Assembly: GCA_023392945.1 (NCBI GenBank)
Contig: JAEWNB010000005.1
Coordinates: 1-7,447 of the forward strand
DNA from: Bacteroidota bacterium
GTDB taxonomy: Bacteria > Bacteroidota > Bacteroidia > Bacteroidales > WCHB1-69
Length of the DNA: 7,447 nt
Reading direction: 5' to 3'
The position numbers and the translations under genes are program-made. Positions 4,935 to 7,447 of the stretch are shown in pieces. The notes under the pieces are model-generated. The model was given only the letters and a program-made list of their open reading frames with translations. It was not told where the DNA came from and did no database searches. How positions within the stretch are numbered: position 1 is the stretch's first letter; the number at the start of each line of letters is the position of its first letter.

Positions 4935-7447
4935 CATTTTTAGCTGAACTGGCAAATCATATTTTGGAAAACAAGGAAATACCCATTCATGAAGTGGCTG
5001 TGATTCTTCCAAACAAAAGAGCAGCCAAATTATTACAGCAATCGCTGATCAGAGAATCGGGAAAGCCAATCTTTTCACCGGCTATCTTTGCCATAGATAA
5101 CTTCATTGAATCTCTTTCTCCCAATAAAAAATTGTCAAAATTATCACTCCTGATAAAGCTTTTTTCAAAATACAAAGAATTAGATTTTGCAAAAGAAAAA
5201 AATTTCGTTGATTTTATTTCCTGGGGAGAAATTTTTCTGCATGACATTAACGACATAGACATGCAATTGGCCGATGCCACCCAAATATTTAAAAATATCG
5301 GTGACATTAAAGAACTGGAAACCTCTTTTGGGAAAGAAAGCCTCACTGCTAATCAAACATACTACATAAATTTCTATACTCACCTAAAAGATATTTATGT
5401 CAATTTTACTGAATCTCTTCTTAAAGAAAATGGCGGATATGATGGGTTATTATACAGGGACGTGGCAGAGAATATTTCAAAATATGCCCAACACTATCAT
5501 TATAAAAGATATATATTTGCAGGACTAAGCACATTGTCTCTTTCAGAAATTAAAATCATTCAATTTTACCGAGATAATTTTAATGCTGAAATATATTTTG
5601 ATTATGATGTTTTGTATGCTGAACATTATAAAGCTGCTCTTGATAAACTCAAAATTCATTTAAACTTAGAAACTGTTAAGGGTATTTCCAACCACTTTGC
5701 AACGGTAAAGAAAACAATTACGCAGGTTGGAATTTCCAAGAAGATATCTCAAATATATTATGCCATTGACAAACTTAATGAAATAAAAGAGTCTCAAGGG
5801 AATCTCAACAATACAGCGTTGGTTTTTGCCGACGAATCATTGCTACTGCCCTTTATTCACTCATTCGACTGTTCCGAAGCAAATCTCACCATGGGTTTCC
5901 CTCTTAAAGAGACCTCTGCCTATATTTTGCTTCAGACTATTCTTGATATGGTAAAAAATATAAATCGCTTTAAAGAAATTCAGAAAAATGACGAACCTCT
6001 TTTTTATCATAAAGATTTATTATCATACTTTCAAAATCCCCTTATTAAGCATTGTTATTTTACAGATATAAGTCATAAAGAATTCATTGATAATCTAACA
6101 AACAGTAACCGGATTTTTATTAAGAGAGAAGACATCTCCCAACTTCCCTTCGGAGCAATGCCTGATTTAGAAAATACCGGCTGTGATTTTGTTATAACTC
6201 TGATTGAATTCTTTACTAATCTAATATCAAATTATGACAACCTCTCTCCTATTTTCGAACATATCAATCTAATCATCAATGGGCTTAATGAGACACTTGT
6301 GGTACTTGAAACAATTGGCATTGAAGAATATTCTGACATTAAGGTGATTGAATATATTATTCATGATAATTTGAATAATCTTACAATCCCTTTCAAAGGA
6401 GATTTCGATCAAGGTTTACAAATCATGGGATTACTGGAAACCAGAGGCCTTGATTTTGAAAATGTAATTATGTTGTCCGTAAATGAAGGGATTCTTCCAA
6501 AAGGGAAAACAGAGAATTCACTCATTTTGTATAGTGTAAAAAAACATTTCAAACTACCGACATATGAACAAAAAGACTCTGTTTACGCATACCATTTTTT
6601 CCGATTGCTCCAACGTGCCAAAAATGTCTTTTTAATATACAACAATGACTCTTCTGACTCCTTAGCAGAAAAAAGTAGATTTATCAATCAGCTTGAATTT
6701 GAAATAAAAAAGCAGAAAATTGAAAATAATGTCACCTTTTGTACCCAATCTATATCAATTCAGCCCAACATTAAGATTGGGAAAACAAATCATTTAGATA
6801 TTACCAAAGATGAGAATATTATTGCCAAACTTCGAAAAATAAACTTTTCTGCCTCAAACCTTACCCTTTACATCAATTGTCCTTTACAATTTTATTTGGC
6901 CGGCGTAGAAAAAATTGAAAGCCCTAAAACTATTAGTGAAAATATTGAATTAAAGGTTATAGGAAGCGTTGTTCACGAAATATTAAAGGATATAATTGCC
7001 TCAATCAAAGAAGATAGTTCCAATTATAAAATAATAATTGAAAACTATTTAAAAGAGCTGGATAACAATATTCACAGCAAGTTTAAAAGTAATAAAGATG
7101 TTGGAAATCAAGACATTGACAAAGGAAGACTTTTTCTGGCAACCGAAATTACTTTTCGGATAATTAAAAACTATTTAGAACAAGTTAAATTAGAATTGGA
7201 GGTAACTGAAATTACCGTTTTAGAACTTGAAAAAAAATATAATCATATTTTAAAAATCGGGAATGAGGAAATTCAACTAAAAGGATTTGTTGACAGAATT
7301 GATTTACGTAATAATAAAATTACAATTTTAGATTACAAAACCGGCAAAGTAGATGAAAAAAATCTACAATTCAATGATATGTCTACGCTCTTTACTGACC
7401 CCGACCAGAAGATTCTATTTCAACTCTTTGTTTACTCTTACCTGTAT
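4931..7447 (+). CDS. AddB-like PD-(D/E)XK nuclease / helicase-related protein, 3'-truncated by window edge
   Basis: The frame runs from ATG 4931 to the last base without a stop: 839 residues seen, perhaps 100-150 missing. By family knowledge, AddB partners the AddA helicase in resecting double-strand breaks for RecA. The N-terminus (VILPNKRAAKLLQQSL, then PAIFAIDNFIESLS) aligns by eye with the Bacteroidota AddB-like type. Helicase-derived parts include FAGLSTLSLSE (196-206), YFDYD (222-226), TMGFPL (320-325), GLLETRGLDFENVIMLSVNEG (500-520) and YHFFRLLQRAKNVFLIYN (554-571). No GxxGxGKT Walker A is present, so helicase activity is unlikely. The nuclease domain starts with SASNLTLYINCPLQFYL (640-656; Cys650 sits where AddB has its first Fe-S ligand). 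It carries His682 (GSVVHE), Asp788 (GFVDRID), Asp801-Tyr-Lys803-Thr-Gly, and Gln831 to Tyr835 (QLFVY). The D-13-D-2-K-28-Q-4-Y spacing equals that of E. coli RecB as I recall it, so the nuclease should be active. The start overlaps the preceding stop as ATGA. Confidence 0.9.
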   Translation, partial: MTFLAELANHILENKEIPIHEVAVILPNKRAAKLLQQSLIRESGKPIFSPAIFAIDNFIESLSPNKKLSKLSLLIKLFSKYKELDFAKEKNFVDFISWGEIFLHDINDIDMQLADATQIFKNIGDIKELETSFGKESLTANQTYYINFYTHLKDIYVNFTESLLKENGGYDGLLYRDVAENISKYAQHYHYKRYIFAGLSTLSLSEIKIIQFYRDNFNAEIYFDYDVLYAEHYKAALDKLKIHLNLETVKGISNHFATVKKTITQVGISKKISQIYYAIDKLNEIKESQGNLNNTALVFADESLLLPFIHSFDCSEANLTMGFPLKETSAYILLQTILDMVKNINRFKEIQKNDEPLFYHKDLLSYFQNPLIKHCYFTDISHKEFIDNLTNSNRIFIKREDISQLPFGAMPDLENTGCDFVITLIEFFTNLISNYDNLSPIFEHINLIINGLNETLVVLETIGIEEYSDIKVIEYIIHDNLNNLTIPFKGDFDQGLQIMGLLETRGLDFENVIMLSVNEGILPKGKTENSLILYSVKKHFKLPTYEQKDSVYAYHFFRLLQRAKNVFLIYNNDSSDSLAEKSRFINQLEFEIKKQKIENNVTFCTQSISIQPNIKIGKTNHLDITKDENIIAKLRKINFSASNLTLYINCPLQFYLAGVEKIESPKTISENIELKVIGSVVHEILKDIIASIKEDSSNYKIIIENYLKELDNNIHSKFKSNKDVGNQDIDKGRLFLATEITFRIIKNYLEQVKLELEVTEITVLELEKKYNHILKIGNEEIQLKGFVDRIDLRNNKITILDYKTGKVDEKNLQFNDMSTLFTDPDQKILFQLFVYSYLY

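Noticed and set aside
4987..5383. Two overlapping - strand ORFs (119 and 67 codons)
   Set aside because: Both are antisense to the N-terminal part of the AddB-like gene, which has family-like sequence throughout; the two also overlap each other in different frames.
7229..7240. Run of eight A in the AddB-like gene as a slippage or frameshift site
   Set aside because: The frame continues intact through it to the catalytic Asp, Lys and QxxxY residues, and A-runs are common in this AT-rich DNA.

Overview
The window looks like a chromosomal segment of a Bacteroidota bacterium. Three things point there: AT-rich DNA (roughly one third GC by eye), a type IX secretion (T9SS) type A C-terminal sorting domain on the first gene, and gene starts that mostly lack Shine-Dalgarno motifs. 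I cannot name a genus. All four genes are on the + strand and almost every base is coding. There is no intergenic gap above 18 bp, and I see no RNA gene, IS element, CRISPR array or credible terminator.

Layout: (1) positions 1-2175 hold the 3' part of a large multidomain T9SS-secreted protein whose start and signal peptide lie upstream. (2) Positions 2194-3615 hold a complete MBOAT-family membrane O-acyltransferase of the AlgI type. (3) Positions 3621-4934 hold a complete membrane-anchored SGNH-hydrolase-like protein of the AlgJ/AlgX type. (4) Position 4931 to the window end holds the first 839 codons of an AddB-like protein, with a UvrD-like helicase-derived region and a RecB-type PD-(D/E)XK nuclease. 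It has no stop codon before the window ends.

Genes 2 and 3 form the usual two-part machine for O-acetylating an exported glycan. The MBOAT protein moves acetyl groups across the inner membrane and the SGNH-like partner handles them on the periplasmic side. The glycan cannot be identified here. The spacing (18 bp, 5 bp, then a 4-bp ATGA overlap) suggests that at least genes 2-4 are co-transcribed, and that gene 4 is translationally coupled to gene 3. Gene 4 belongs to DNA double-strand-break repair, so its link to the acetylation pair is probably one of position only.

I found no clearly new system. The points most worth checking are the Gly in place of the catalytic Asp in the SGNH-like protein, the AddB-like protein with an intact nuclease but no visible Walker A, and a perfect 20-bp palindrome near the start of gene 3.
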